Positions 22,878-33,388 of a stretch of 64,000 nt of DNA are shown one piece after another; the stretch's first letter is position 1, and each line of letters begins with the position of its first letter. Source of the DNA: Eucommia ulmoides (Eukaryota > Streptophyta > Magnoliopsida > Garryales > Eucommiaceae); contig CM028333.1 of assembly GCA_016647705.1 (NCBI GenBank), forward strand, positions 8,878,616-8,942,615, given 5' to 3'. The position numbers and the translations under genes are program-made. The notes under the pieces are model-generated. The model made no database searches. It saw nothing but the letters and a program-made list of their open reading frames with translations, and was not told the origin of the DNA.

Positions 22878-25800
22878 TAGGGGTGAAAGTCGGTCGGTAG
22901 GGTCGGGTGGAGGACTTTTGTGTGGGCCGACCTGAAAAAATATGAAAGGGGCAAACCCTCCCTAACCTGAAACTGCTGGCCCCAACACCCAAGCAGGTTT
23001 GGGTGCGGGCGGATTTTTGGCTTACTCATTTTTTTTCTTTGAAATGTGACCAGTCTGTGTTTTCTTTTCCCTGTTTTGATCTGATTGTATAAACACAATT
23101 ACAATAAAAACAACAATAATTGCATAAAATATTGAAATTCTAATATAGACAAAAAATATTTAAACACCAATAAAATATCAAATTTCGAATGTCCATGACA
23201 TAACAAAAAATAATTTAAACACTAATAATAAACAATAAAAAGCCAATTTTTTCATGTCCATAACATAACTAAAAATAATTTAAACTCCAAATGGCCAATG
23301 TTCAAACCAAATTAAAAAATCAATATCCATAGTAAAAATCCAAATCTTAGACTTCATCAATGTTCGAGTCCATAGTGTTGTCATCATCATAAACCTTACA
23401 GCATAAATTGAGTATTAGTAATAAGTAGATAAACACAAAAATAAATATTAAGAAAATAATTTATAAACACAAAAATAAGTAGATAAACACAAAAATAAAT
23501 ATTAAGAAAATAATTTATAAATACCGAAGTAAGATTTTCGAATGCTTCAACATTCTCAATTGCATTCCTAAGGCTAATTTCCTTTGCCGAAGAACGGAGT
23601 CAATCTTGAGCACAAATGAGATATCATATTTGGTGACAAAGAACTCCAGAAAGGATCAAGTATGTGATCCCCTGTGCTAACTGCAGATTCCGAAGCGACG
23701 GTAGACACGGGAATTGCAAGAACATGCCATGCAACAATAGAAAGAACATGATATCTAGGGACATTAATTTTCCACCAAGCTAACACATCAAATCCCTCTA
23801 CATTTTCTTTCATACTCTCCACAAGATACTTGTCTACCTCATTTTTGCTTTCATGTGTGCCTATCCTTTCCAAGTGCCTCTTAAATTAATAAAACCTCAA
23901 AACTTTTTGATCCACTGGGACACTACTAGATTCCTCTTTCTCCGATGGTTGACCAGCCTTTGGAGGGTTAGAAGTATCTTCATCCTCAAGCAGCAAATAT
24001 GAATCATATAAGCAGAAAAGAACCTACTTGACCTTGTTAATCATTGCATTAACTTTGCACATAATCAAGTAATGTCCCAAAACAACATTCATATATATGT
24101 CAACTTGAAACGAGGAACAAGAATCAACCCAACAAATAATCTACTCGAAATTCCCTCAATACTTATCAAATTTCATTTTCATGTTTTGTGCCATTGATTT
24201 CAAGTAAGTTTCACCCCCATTACACTCCTCAATTGAGTCTTGGATATGAACCAAATCCCGAAAAAAATCATTGTAGGTCACATGTATAGACCCCAACAAA
24301 TGAACGGTTGTATTATAGAAAATTTTAAGGAATTTTGCGAATAATCTAACTTTATCCCAATCCTCACTATCGAGAGATCTTGGAATTGTCCTTCTCAATC
24401 TCCTAATACCCTCTCCTTCATCTCTCTCATCATTGTCTTCTTCTCTCACACTAACAAGAAAATTGAGATCTTTTTCTTCTAATTGCTCAAAAACATTTTG
24501 GAATTTTTCGGCTCTATCTAACATCTTGCATGTATAGTTCCACCTTGTAGGTACATCTAACGTACTTGATTTACAATCAATTTTTTCTTTCTCTACATAG
24601 TTTAAAAAAATTCATTCTCTGCGGAGAAGACCTCACATAATGAACGACATTCCTCACCCTCACAATTGATTCATCAATTTTCTTCAAACCAGCACGGACA
24701 ATAAGGTTCAAAATATGAATACAATATCTTATATGCAAGAATTCATGCTCTAAAATGGTACCAACTCTATTCTTGGTTTTTTCTCCTTCAAGAATTGAAT
24801 CACTTCATTATTCAAAGTTAGCGTTATCAACTGTGACGGTGAGAATATTATCTATCCCCCAGCTATGCAAACACATCTCAATCGTTTTACCTTGTACCTT
24901 CCCTTTGGGACTTTCCACTATGCAAAAATTAAGAATTCTCTTGTACATATTCCATTCATTATCAATAAAATGTGTCATGAGGCACATGTAATTTAAATTT
25001 TGATGTGTCCGTGGTGAGACAAACTCTTTGACCTCAATTAGCATTTTGCCACTTCGTTTTCTCTCTCAAATAAACATAAAAATAATCTTTAACGATTGTG
25101 ACATGAGATGGAATTTTGGTCCATTTTGGGCAAACAACATGCATAAACTTTCGAAACTTCTCACCCTCAACAAAACGAAAAGGCAACTCGTCAATAATCA
25201 ACATTGCTGCTAAAGAGCCTTACGACATGCCTCGACACTAAATTGTACCGATACCAATTTCCCACTAAAAAAACTTTCTACCCCCACTTCTTATTTTAGT
25301 TTGAAAGCTAGTGTGGTTTGAGATGCATCTTCTCTAAAATGATAATTCTCACATTGGGTTTCTTTATGAGTTTTCATTGAACCAGTTCCATGAATTTTGC
25401 TATTATAATAATATGTTGTTGAACAATAGTTACAAGTTGCTCTTTGTAATTTTGCTCCAGTACTAGGTGGGGTTATAAGTGTAAAATGGTCCCAGACCAT
25501 ATACAATTTCTTCCCAGAACAAGCCGAATTTTTTGGTGCAAGTGGTGGCTTAGTAGTACATTTTTTATTGTGCTCTTTAGGACACTCGTTAGCCTCATAT
25601 TCATTCTCAACCATTTGATGATCTAACCAAAAAAAAAAAAAGTAAAGAAAATCTATTAATTTGGGAAGTTGGTTCTTTTAAAATTTTGGGAACAACCTTT
25701 TAGCTATGGGAATAATTTGAGAACAATTTTTAATAGTGGGGATAGCTTTTTAATTCTGGGAATATATTATGGGAACAATTTTTTAATACTGGGAAAAGTT

Positions 25801-26799
25801 TTTCAATTCTGGGAGAATATTCTGGGAGCACTTTCTTTTGGTGTTTTTTTTTTTTGGAATATTTTTTTTTTTACACTGGGAACATATTGTTCTTAAATTT
25901 TGGGAACATGTTCTTAAATTCTGTAGACAAATTTTGGGAACATGTTTTTAAAATTAATTAAGGTTGAACAAATTCAACAGACAAAGTCAACATATTGTTC
26001 AATTACGGTTGAACAAATTCAGCAATTAAAAAAATAATTGGTTGAACAAATTCAGCAATTAAAACTTCGGTTGAACATATTAAGCAATTAAATTCGGTTG
26101 AATAAATTCAACAATTAAAAAAAACTCGGTTGGACAAAATTGAGCAGAAAGAAACAGATCTAAGCAGATTGGATAGAATTAATAAATTAAAAATTAAATA
26201 ATTAAAAACCCAACCAAACAATTAAATAATTAAAAATTCTAAACTTAAACCCTAAACAATTAAACTTACAGATTTGAAAAGTCTAACAAGAAACATATTA
26301 AACAATTTTAAAAAAAAAAACTTACAGATCAGAGGAAAGATTTTACCAAAGCAAAGACGGATAAAGTGTAGGAGACAGAGAAGGACGACGGAGGACGGAG
26401 GCAGCGCGCAGGTAGACGGAGGTTTGATCTGAGGAGAACAGGAGGTCTGATTTGAGGAGAGGCACAAAGCAGATTGAGATTTGAGGGAGAGGAGAGAATT
26501 GAGAGAGAGAGAGAGGGAGAGGAGAGGTGGTTGGGAACGAGATGAATAATATGGTTTCCATATATGTAGGGGGTTGTGTAATATGCCAGGTTAAAGGGGG
26601 GTATTTGGTAAATTGCTATTTTTAGGATTAATATTCCTTTTGGTTCTGGTATGTCGGTTGTGGGTAGATGGGAACTCGAGCCGAAGTGTTTCGGGTGTCG
26701 GTCGGGTCGGGTTTGGGTGGGATAATAAAAATAATTATAACCGACCAAATTGACGTTGGGTCTGGCGGGTTGGGTTTGCAGTTTACATTTACAACCCTA
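22878..26799 (-). mobile_element. complete hAT transposon, 3.9 kb, with perfect 8-bp target duplication
   Basis: The terminal inverted repeats read TAGGGGTGAAAG on the left and TAGGGTTGTAAATG on the right (minus strand). They are flanked by identical 8-bp direct repeats GTTGAGGG at 22870-22877 and 26800-26807. This is diagnostic of hAT insertion. The transposase lies on the minus strand, so 5' is on the right. The right subterminal region holds a CT-rich leader (about 26370-26520), then two arrays of short degenerate repeats, GGTTGAACAAATTCAGCAATTAAA-like at 25940-26150 and TTCTGGGAACA-like at 25670-25930. A perfect 54-bp tandem pair is at 23421-23528. The transposase is broken, so the copy could move only with help. 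Confidence 0.92.
23574..25614 (-). pseudogene. hAT transposase (RICESLEEPER/Ac type), frameshifted
   Basis: Segments in order on the minus strand: a BED zinc finger (25614-25291) with CNYC and H-x4-C spacing; a segment with IIDELPFRFVEGE (about 25210-25150); NLNYMCLMTHFIDNEW and the TVDNA motif (25044-24808); a middle segment with VRNVVHYVRSSPQRM (about 24650-24600) and NDFFRDLVHIQDSIEE (24524-24156); and the hAT C-terminal dimerisation domain (23873-23574) with VLAIPVSTVASESA, ILDPF and LSP. The family cuts and pastes hAT DNA in the nucleus through an RNase-H-fold Asp/Asp/Glu site. The TDTWTS block that holds an early catalytic Asp is lost, and stops and frameshifts separate the segments. 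A close relative is at 30840-35090. Confidence 0.88.
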
Positions 26800-27298
26800 G
26801 TTGAGGGTTTAGGGTATGTTTAAAAGGGTTTTAGGGTTTACCTTTATGAAAGATTTTTGGGTATTCTGCACGATTTTTATTCACAAAAACACCAAATTGA
26901 ATCCCAGATGAAGAAATTGAATCCTAAACTCTAAACCCTAATTTTTAAGGTCATTTTTTCAATTGTTGAACTAATTTCGAGGTCATTTTTTTGAACTAAA
27001 ATATATTATTTGTACTAATTATGGTATGATTGAACCATTGAGAAGAAATTTATAAGTAATAATTTAAGATGGTTGGATGTGTCTCGTGATAATTTCACAA
27101 TTAAATTATATAACTTGTTAATTAACATGACCAATTACAATATAAATTGAGATACCATAAATCAAGACTCATTAGAAACATTAGTTGATAATTTGTAAAA
27201 ACTAAAAGTTATTCAATTGGTATTAAATAACAGAAAATAAATTCAATAAATTTTCTTTATATAAACTTCAGTTGGATAGTATGTGAAAACTAGCAAGG

Positions 27299-27475
27299 TA
27301 TTTGTTGAAATAATTGAGAGACGGAATGTTGGGAGAATATAGAGTGATATATTGATGTTTTGGAAAAGTACAACAACAAAGATTTACAATGGAGATATAT
27401 ATAGGAGATTAGGGAAACCCTAAAGTCTTTTAACTTAATGGGCCAAGCCCATACATTAATATCCCCCTTCAAGCT
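27299..27475 (-). repeat. inverted copia LTR end with polypurine tract
   Basis: Read on the minus strand, GCTTGAAGGGGGATATTAATGTATGGGC ... matches the 3' end of the copia element at 29410-29545 (GCTTGAAGAGGGGATGTTAATATATG ..., both cited by start only), through CTCCTATATATATCTCCATT and TTGTTGTACTTT. It ends in TTTCAACA. So the left flank of the copia remnant carries a related LTR start in the opposite orientation, as a truncated second element or an inversion product. Confidence 0.6.
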
Positions 27476-27559
27476 TAAGGCGGTAAACCTAAGGGCATTG
27501 AACATAAAGAGTATCGGTGTTGGGATCCCATCTCTAAAACTCTTCGTATCTCTCATCAT

Positions 27560-29412
27560 GTCATTTTTTAGGAATATCAAATGTTTTCATCCTTGCGGTA
27601 ATTTCATATATCAACCATCATTAACTTCAGATTCTTTATTGATCTATCTAGTGAATTGTTTTTTGAGGATACAGTTTCAAGTACTGTTGAGCCCATCCCA
27701 GAACTACCAGCTGATCTTACCCCTCAACTCCAAAACCATCGGCTGATCTCACCCATTCGGCTCAATTGGTCGTGCCCGAGGCTCTTCCTATATCTGGTGA
27801 CTCTGCACCGACTTCCTCTGAGCGCCACCCTCTAGATCACTCTTGCCGTTTCTCCATCTCACTGATTATTATTGTTTTTCTACCGTAATTAATCTACATG
27901 CTCTCAATCTTATGAGGGGGCTAGTACCAATCCTTTTTGGCAAAAAGTAATGAACGAAGAACTTCGTGCCCTAGTTAAAACTCATCCCTAGGATCTTGTT
28001 GACCTTTCCTTTGAGAAAACTCTTATTGGATGCAAGTGGGTGTTTAAGATCAAAGCACTTTCTGATGGTTCTGTTGAACACTATAAAACCCGACTTGTTT
28101 TCAAGAGATTTTCTTAGGAATATGGTATTGACTACGAAGAGATTTTGGTTCTAGTCGCAAGACTCACATTTGTTCTTACTCTTCTTGTCGTCGCTGCCAT
28201 TTGAAAATTGACTCTTTTTCAGATGGATGTAAAAAATGCATTTCTCAATGGCAATCTCTTTGAGGAGGTTTACATGCATACGCCTCCTGGCCCAATTGCT
28301 TCTCGACATAAAATTTGTCGCCTTCGTCCTGCCTTGTATGGTTTGAAACAAACTCTACGTGCCTAGTTCGTGAAATTTAGCACTACCATTCATTAGTTTG
28401 GGTTCATATCTAGTGCTCGTGATTCGACCTTGTTTATTCGCCACATTGACAATTGTATTATCCATCTTTTATTGTTTATGGATGACATGATTATTACTGG
28501 GGATAATTTATGCGGTATCTCTGAACTCAAAAAGTTCTCGATGGACAAGGTGAAAGATATTGGCATGTTTACCTATTTTCTTAGCATCGAAGTCTTTCAT
28601 GTGGATATTTTCTTTCTTAAGCCAAATATGTCTCGGATCTCCTTTTCAAGACTGGAATCACTGACTCCACCACTGTCACTACTCTTCTAGAGCTGAATAT
28701 CAGACTCACTCCACTAGATGATTCATCTTTTTTCAGATGCCACTCTACATCGCCAACTGGTTGAAAGTTTGGTACACCTCACTGTCACTCGTTCAGACAT
28801 TGTTTATGACGTCCATCAAGTTAGTCAGTTCTTGACCGCTCCTCGGACCACTCATTACTTGATTGTTTTTGTATTATTCGGTCTGTCAATGGTACTTTAT
28901 TTCACGGACTTCATTTCTCAGCCGAGTCTGCTCCCACCTTATAAGCTTATTCTGAAGTCGATTGGGCCGGAGATCTCACCGACAGACGCCTAACCAATGG
29001 TTATTGCTTGTTCGTGAGCAACTCTTTTATTTTCTGGCACAGTAATAAACAAATTGTGGTTGCTCGCTCTGCTGAAGCTGAATACTGTGCCATCGCTGAT
29101 GCAACACAAGAACTAGTTTGGTTTTGCTGGCTTCTTGCTTACATGAGTTTCTTCTCCTATTGTCACTGTTTTACATTGTGACAATAGGAGTGCTAGTCAG
29201 ATTACCCATAATGATGCCTTCCACTAGCGTACAAAACAAATAGAGGTTTATTGTCACTTCATCCATCACCATATTCTCTAGAATACTGTTCGTCTAGAAT
29301 CTGTCAGTTCAGCCGATCAGACAACAGATATTTTCATTAAGGCTCATCTATCCGGATGCTTTCACATTCTGGTTTTCAAATTCAAGTTCACGTCTCATTT
29401 ATCGCTTTGAGC
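27560..29412 (+). pseudogene. Ty1/copia polyprotein remnant (integrase end, reverse transcriptase, RNase H)
   Basis: Starts in the integrase C-terminal linker (KCFHPCGNFIYQPSL). Reverse transcriptase blocks then follow: CKWVFKIKALSDGSVEHYKTR (about 28030-28095), [20 protein letters not shown] (about 28215-28275), [12 protein letters not shown] (about 28320), and LLLFMDDMIITGDN (about 28460-28505), where the catalytic pair Asp-Asp is kept but the usual Tyr-Val is Phe-Met. RNase H appears at about 29050-29140 with VVARSAEAEYCAIA. Many stops and frameshifts break the frame; gag, protease and most of integrase are gone. The family reverse-transcribes element RNA in cytoplasmic particles. Confidence 0.85.
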
Positions 29413-29415
29413 TTG

Positions 29416-29560
29416 AAGAGGGGATGTTAATATATGTATGTGGGTTTGGTCCATTAGGTTAAAACCTTAACCCCTAGGTTTCTCTAGTCTCCTATATATA
29501 TCTCCATTATAAATCTCCGTTGTTGTACTTTCCTTTTTGGGCGTAGTAGTGTTTCTAGTC
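29416..29560 (+). repeat. 3' LTR start of the copia remnant
   Basis: A polypurine tract GAAGAGGGG is followed by TGTTAATATATG, then a TATA-like CCTATATATATCTCC (about 29488-29502). The end of the LTR is not clear; similarity to the inverted partner at 27299-27475 fades near 29560. Confidence 0.6.
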
Positions 29561-31215
29561 ACGAGACGCCACAGTTTCTGTTCAAGTAGGAAACTAGACA
29601 TCTTTTGAGTCCACAATATGTAATTTCATTCATCCAGAACAATGGTGATAACCTGTGGTGAGTTTGAGTTTGCCATAGGTGCAAAAAACGGGGTGAACAT
29701 AGGTAGAAACTACATGAATATAAAGGGAAGTGTATTATGTGAGTATCAAATCACAAAATGGAGGTCGGAAATAAAATCAGAATGTCCGAAAACCTTAGGA
29801 ATCAGTCCAACTTTGCAAAAAAACAGTCAAAAAGTGCCTGAACCGGTCTAAACTGTTTATTGCCTGTGTACTCCATCGTCTTTTGCTGCCTCTGTACTCC
29901 GTCGTCCTTTGCCATCTTCTGCGCCTTCTCCGACTTTGCTCCGATATGTAGCTTTTTTTTTTTTAATTGTTTAATATGTTTCTTGTTAGGATTTTGAAAT
30001 CTCAATCTTCTCCTTCCGCAATTTATTTTAATTGTTTTATTGTTTACATCTGTAAGTTTAGGGTTTTTAATTGTTTAATTTTTTAGTGTTTAGATCTGTT
30101 TTTTTTTTTTTTTTTTCTGTTTCGATCTGCTTAGAATCGTTTTTTTCTGTTTGGATTCGATCTACTTAGATCCGTTTTATTCTGTTTGATTGTTTAAGTT
30201 TATAATTCTTTGGCATTTGTTCAATTTTGTTTAATTGTTCAATTATTTTTTTTAGCTCAATTCTGTCTACTTAATTTGTTCAACTGTAATTGTCGGCTGA
30301 AATTTTGAGAACGATATGTTCGCATTATTAATTATTTTAATTAAACAATTAATTTTAAGAACTTTAATTAAAAAAACCATGTTCCCAGAATATAATTAAA
30401 AAACAATTAATTGTCTGTTGAACTTTAATCAAACGTGTTTCCAGAATTAAAAAACAATTAACTGCCTGCTGAACTTTAATTAAAAAACATGTTCCCATAA
30501 TTGAAAAATTGTTCCCAGAATATTTTTCCAGAACAAAATTAACTTTAATTAATTTTAAGAACATGTTCCGAGAATTTTAAGAACAATATGTTCCTAGAAT
30601 TAAAAAACTATTCTCAGAATTAAAAAAATGTTCCCAGAATTAAATTTAATTAATTTTAAGTAACTGTTCACAAAATTAACTTTAATTAATTTTAAGAACA
30701 TGTTCCGAGAATTAAAAAACTATTCCCAGAATTAAATTTAATTAATTTTAAGATGAATATGTTCCCAAAATTTTAAAAACAATTTGTTCTCACTTCCTAG
30801 AATTCAAAAATAGTTCTCAGAATTTTAAAAGAATATTCTACTATTAAGCCACCACCTGCACCCAAAAATCCGGCTCCTTCGGGGAAGAAACGGTATATGG
30901 TTTGGTACCATTTAACTCTTGTAATCCCAACCGATACTCTGACAAAATTACAAATAATAACTTATAGGGAAAAATACATTTTAAACCTTCTAGGTATTGA
31001 CACATTTCGAAATGGTCTTTCTCTGTTTGAGCGTTTCATTTTAAATCCTTTAGGTATCAACACGTTTTTATTCGATCCTTCTGTCAAAAAATCTGTCAAA
31101 ACTAACAGAATTTTGAGTGCAAAATAGTATTTTTCCATATTTTTATTTTTTATTCATTTTTCTTTTATTCTTTTCTCTCTCTCCCGCTCAACACTCTCTC
31201 TTCCTCTTTCCCCCT

Positions 31216-31363
31216 CTCTTTCTATTCCTCCTTTCACCCTCCTCTCTCTCCCTCTGTCCCTCTCCCGGCTGGCCGGTCTTGGGGGTGGAACCACCCCATG
31301 TTTCGGGTTCCACCCCCTGTTCCAGCCGACGGGGAGAGGGAGGGAGGGAGGAATAGAAAGAGA
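31216..31363 (+). repeat. GC-rich hairpin inside the Pack-MULE
   Basis: CTCTTTCTATTCCTCC at the left pairs with GGAGGAATAGAAAGAG at the right, CCCGGCTGG pairs approximately with CCAGCCG, and an inner stem pairs GGGGGTGGAACC with GGTTCCACCCCC around a short loop. The whole foldback is about 148 nt with some bulges and lies between the left terminal repeat and the captured promoter region. Confidence 0.75.
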
Positions 31364-31443
31364 GCCAGTGACCGTGGCTTTCCACAACCCGCTCAAACCC
31401 AGCTTTACAACTTTATCACGGTGCCGGAAAATTCTCTCTCTCT

Positions 31444-32628
31444 CAAGGTTTTAAATCGCGGTATCGGGTTACGTAACGGTAACGGTCGCGGTGTAACGGT
31501 ATCTGGAGTATCGACTTGTCCGTAACGGGAATCGGCCGTAACGGTCGTGAATTTATTAAAATCACCAGAACATTCTCAAAAACTCAATAAGAGTAATTGT
31601 TTTACTTATTTAACCTTTAATAAACACATTATAATAGGTATTATGACATTTTAGGGTTATATACAACACAATAAAGACAAAAAAAAGACGAAAAATCGTC
31701 GTACTTAGCAATCTTAAAAGAATAAGATGATGCACACAATACTTAATAAAAATATATTATACAAATATAATAAAAGAGTAAATTATACTTCTACATCATA
31801 TTACAAAAACAATATACTCATATAAAATTATCAATACCAAAATCAATTGCGCTCAGACTCTTCATAGTCGGCGTCGGCATAATTCATACTATTTACTAAA
31901 ATCATAATTAAAGCTAATTAACACTAAATTAACCATTATATATATAGTTATACATATAATGTCATAAATAATAATGACAAAAAAAATACTATAAAAATAA
32001 AAGTTAGAAAATTTTAGGACTAAATTGTAAACAAGTCATTTATCATTTTATAAATCAATATTATTTCCAAACCCCCTTAATTATCAACCAAACACACCCA
32101 TGACCCACCCAAATCAACCGACACACTCACTCACACGCCCAAATGAGGTGGAGAGAGAGAGAGAGAGAGAGACGAACGGAGCGAGACGAAGACGAGGAGT
32201 TGCGACGCGACAGAGAGAGTTGCGACTGTGACGTCTCCGGCAACGGCGAGAGCTATGTTTGGCGACGAGTTCTTTCTGTTAGGGTTTCGCGACGCTGCGA
32301 TTGATATCAACTCTTTGATTTTCTGCTAATTGGTAAGTTTTTTTTTGTCTTCTACTATTTTTTTCTTCACCTCTGCTCAATTATATGGAAGATTCTCTGA
32401 AGAAAGCTGAAAAACTAGAGCTCACATGGGTGTCGGACTTGAAAATAGAGCTGTAACGGCCGTAACGACCTCAGTAACGGCCGTAACGGCCGTTACAGCA
32501 CCGTATCGGTCCGATACGGTGCGAATCGTCCTTAGACTCCGGAATCGGCCATGTAACGGTATCGGAGGGTTTGATTTCCGATATGAATCGGCCGTTACGG
32601 TACGTAACGGCCGATATTTAAAACCTTG
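31444..32628. mobile_element. hAT-type element nested in the Pack-MULE
   Basis: The ends are CAAGGTTTTAAAT and ATTTAAAACCTTG, a 13-bp perfect inverted repeat, flanked by CTCTCTCT on both sides (31436-31443 and 32629-32636); this 8-bp duplication is of low complexity, so weaker evidence than elsewhere. Both subterminal regions (31450-31545 and 32450-32625) are packed with GTAACGG/CCGTTAC words and CGGTATCGG, as expected for clustered hAT transposase binding sites. The interior holds a purine-rich leader and splice donor-like ATTGGTAAGT (about 32330) at the right and, at the left on the minus strand, a short acidic reading end (about 31845-31890). It is likely an internal deletion derivative of a larger element. 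Confidence 0.78.
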
Positions 32629-32935
32629 CTCTCTCTCCTCTCTGTACCTCTCTCTCACGCACACACTACTAACACGCATTCACTGTGTGATCTGTGTGTA
32701 GTGATTCTGCATGTAAATCTATATAAATCGGCTAATTGCATGTAGATTCTGGACATAAATGTTATACCTCTCTCTCACACACAGTTTTTGCTCTCTGTAT
32801 CTACATTAAACGCTTGAAAATCTCTGGATTCGCATTCATTACTTTCAAAAAAAATAAATCATAATTAACGTTAAATTAGAACCCAGATCTTTCTCTCTAC
32901 AGATATAGCTTTCTCTCTCTACATATGTGATATGC

Positions 32936-33033
32936 CAACACAACTATATAAAGCCATGGAAGTCAATAGAAATCACAAACATCTCACATCTCTCTACTCT
33001 CTCTCTCTCTCTCTTTCTCTCTCTAAAGCAACG
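32936..33033 (+). promoter_or_regulatory. captured promoter and 5' leader of a dioxygenase gene
   Basis: A TATA box (ACTATATAAAGCC, about 32943-32955) is followed about 80 bp later by a long (CT)n leader and the start codon at 33034. It lies within the Pack-MULE, so the captured piece extends upstream of the coding region and could in principle drive transcription in its new place. Confidence 0.6.
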
Positions 33034-33388
33034 ATGAGCTTCTCCCAGAACTGGCCGGAACCCATTGTCGGCGTCCAATCCCAGTTGGAAAGCGGCATAC
33101 AGTTTCCCCGAACGCTACGTGAAATCCTCCTCCGGAACGTGGACTCGACGGAGGAGTCGATACGCTGGGAGATGATGGAACTCGCGTCCATGGCGTGCTA
33201 TGAGTGGGGGTTCTTTCAGGTGATCAATCACGGCGTTTGCCACGAGCCGATGGCCCAAGGGCGGGAGTCATGGTGGGAGTTCTTCCACCTCTTGGCCGAC
33301 GAGAAATAGTGGTACGCGAACTCGACGGCGACATATGAAGGGTATGGAAGCCAGCTAGGGGTGGAGAAAGGCGCCATATTGGACTGGG
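33034..33388 (+). pseudogene. captured first exon of a 2-oxoglutarate/Fe(II)-dependent dioxygenase (jasmonate-oxidase-like)
   Basis: The frame begins MSFSQNWPEPIVGVQSQLES, the N-terminal start typical of the JOX/DOXC group. It then jumps, lacking the usual proline-rich substrate-side segment, to EMMELASMACYEWGFFQVINHGV, the DIOX_N core. Next comes FFHLLADEK, a TAG stop where the family has Gln, and then YANSTATYEGYGSQLGVEKGAILDW before the frame ends at the terminal repeat. The iron-binding HxD...H domain is absent. The family hydroxylates jasmonate or related metabolites in the cytosol. Internal deletion, nonsense codon and missing catalytic domain make it non-functional as an enzyme. Confidence 0.82.

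Noticed and set aside
26920..26945. CTAAACCCTAA words resembling telomere repeat
   Set aside because: Only one or two imperfect units; far too short for an interstitial telomeric array.
31117..31396. Open frames on both strands in the Pack-MULE
   Set aside because: They come from a pyrimidine-rich stretch and its hairpin partner; low-complexity peptides.
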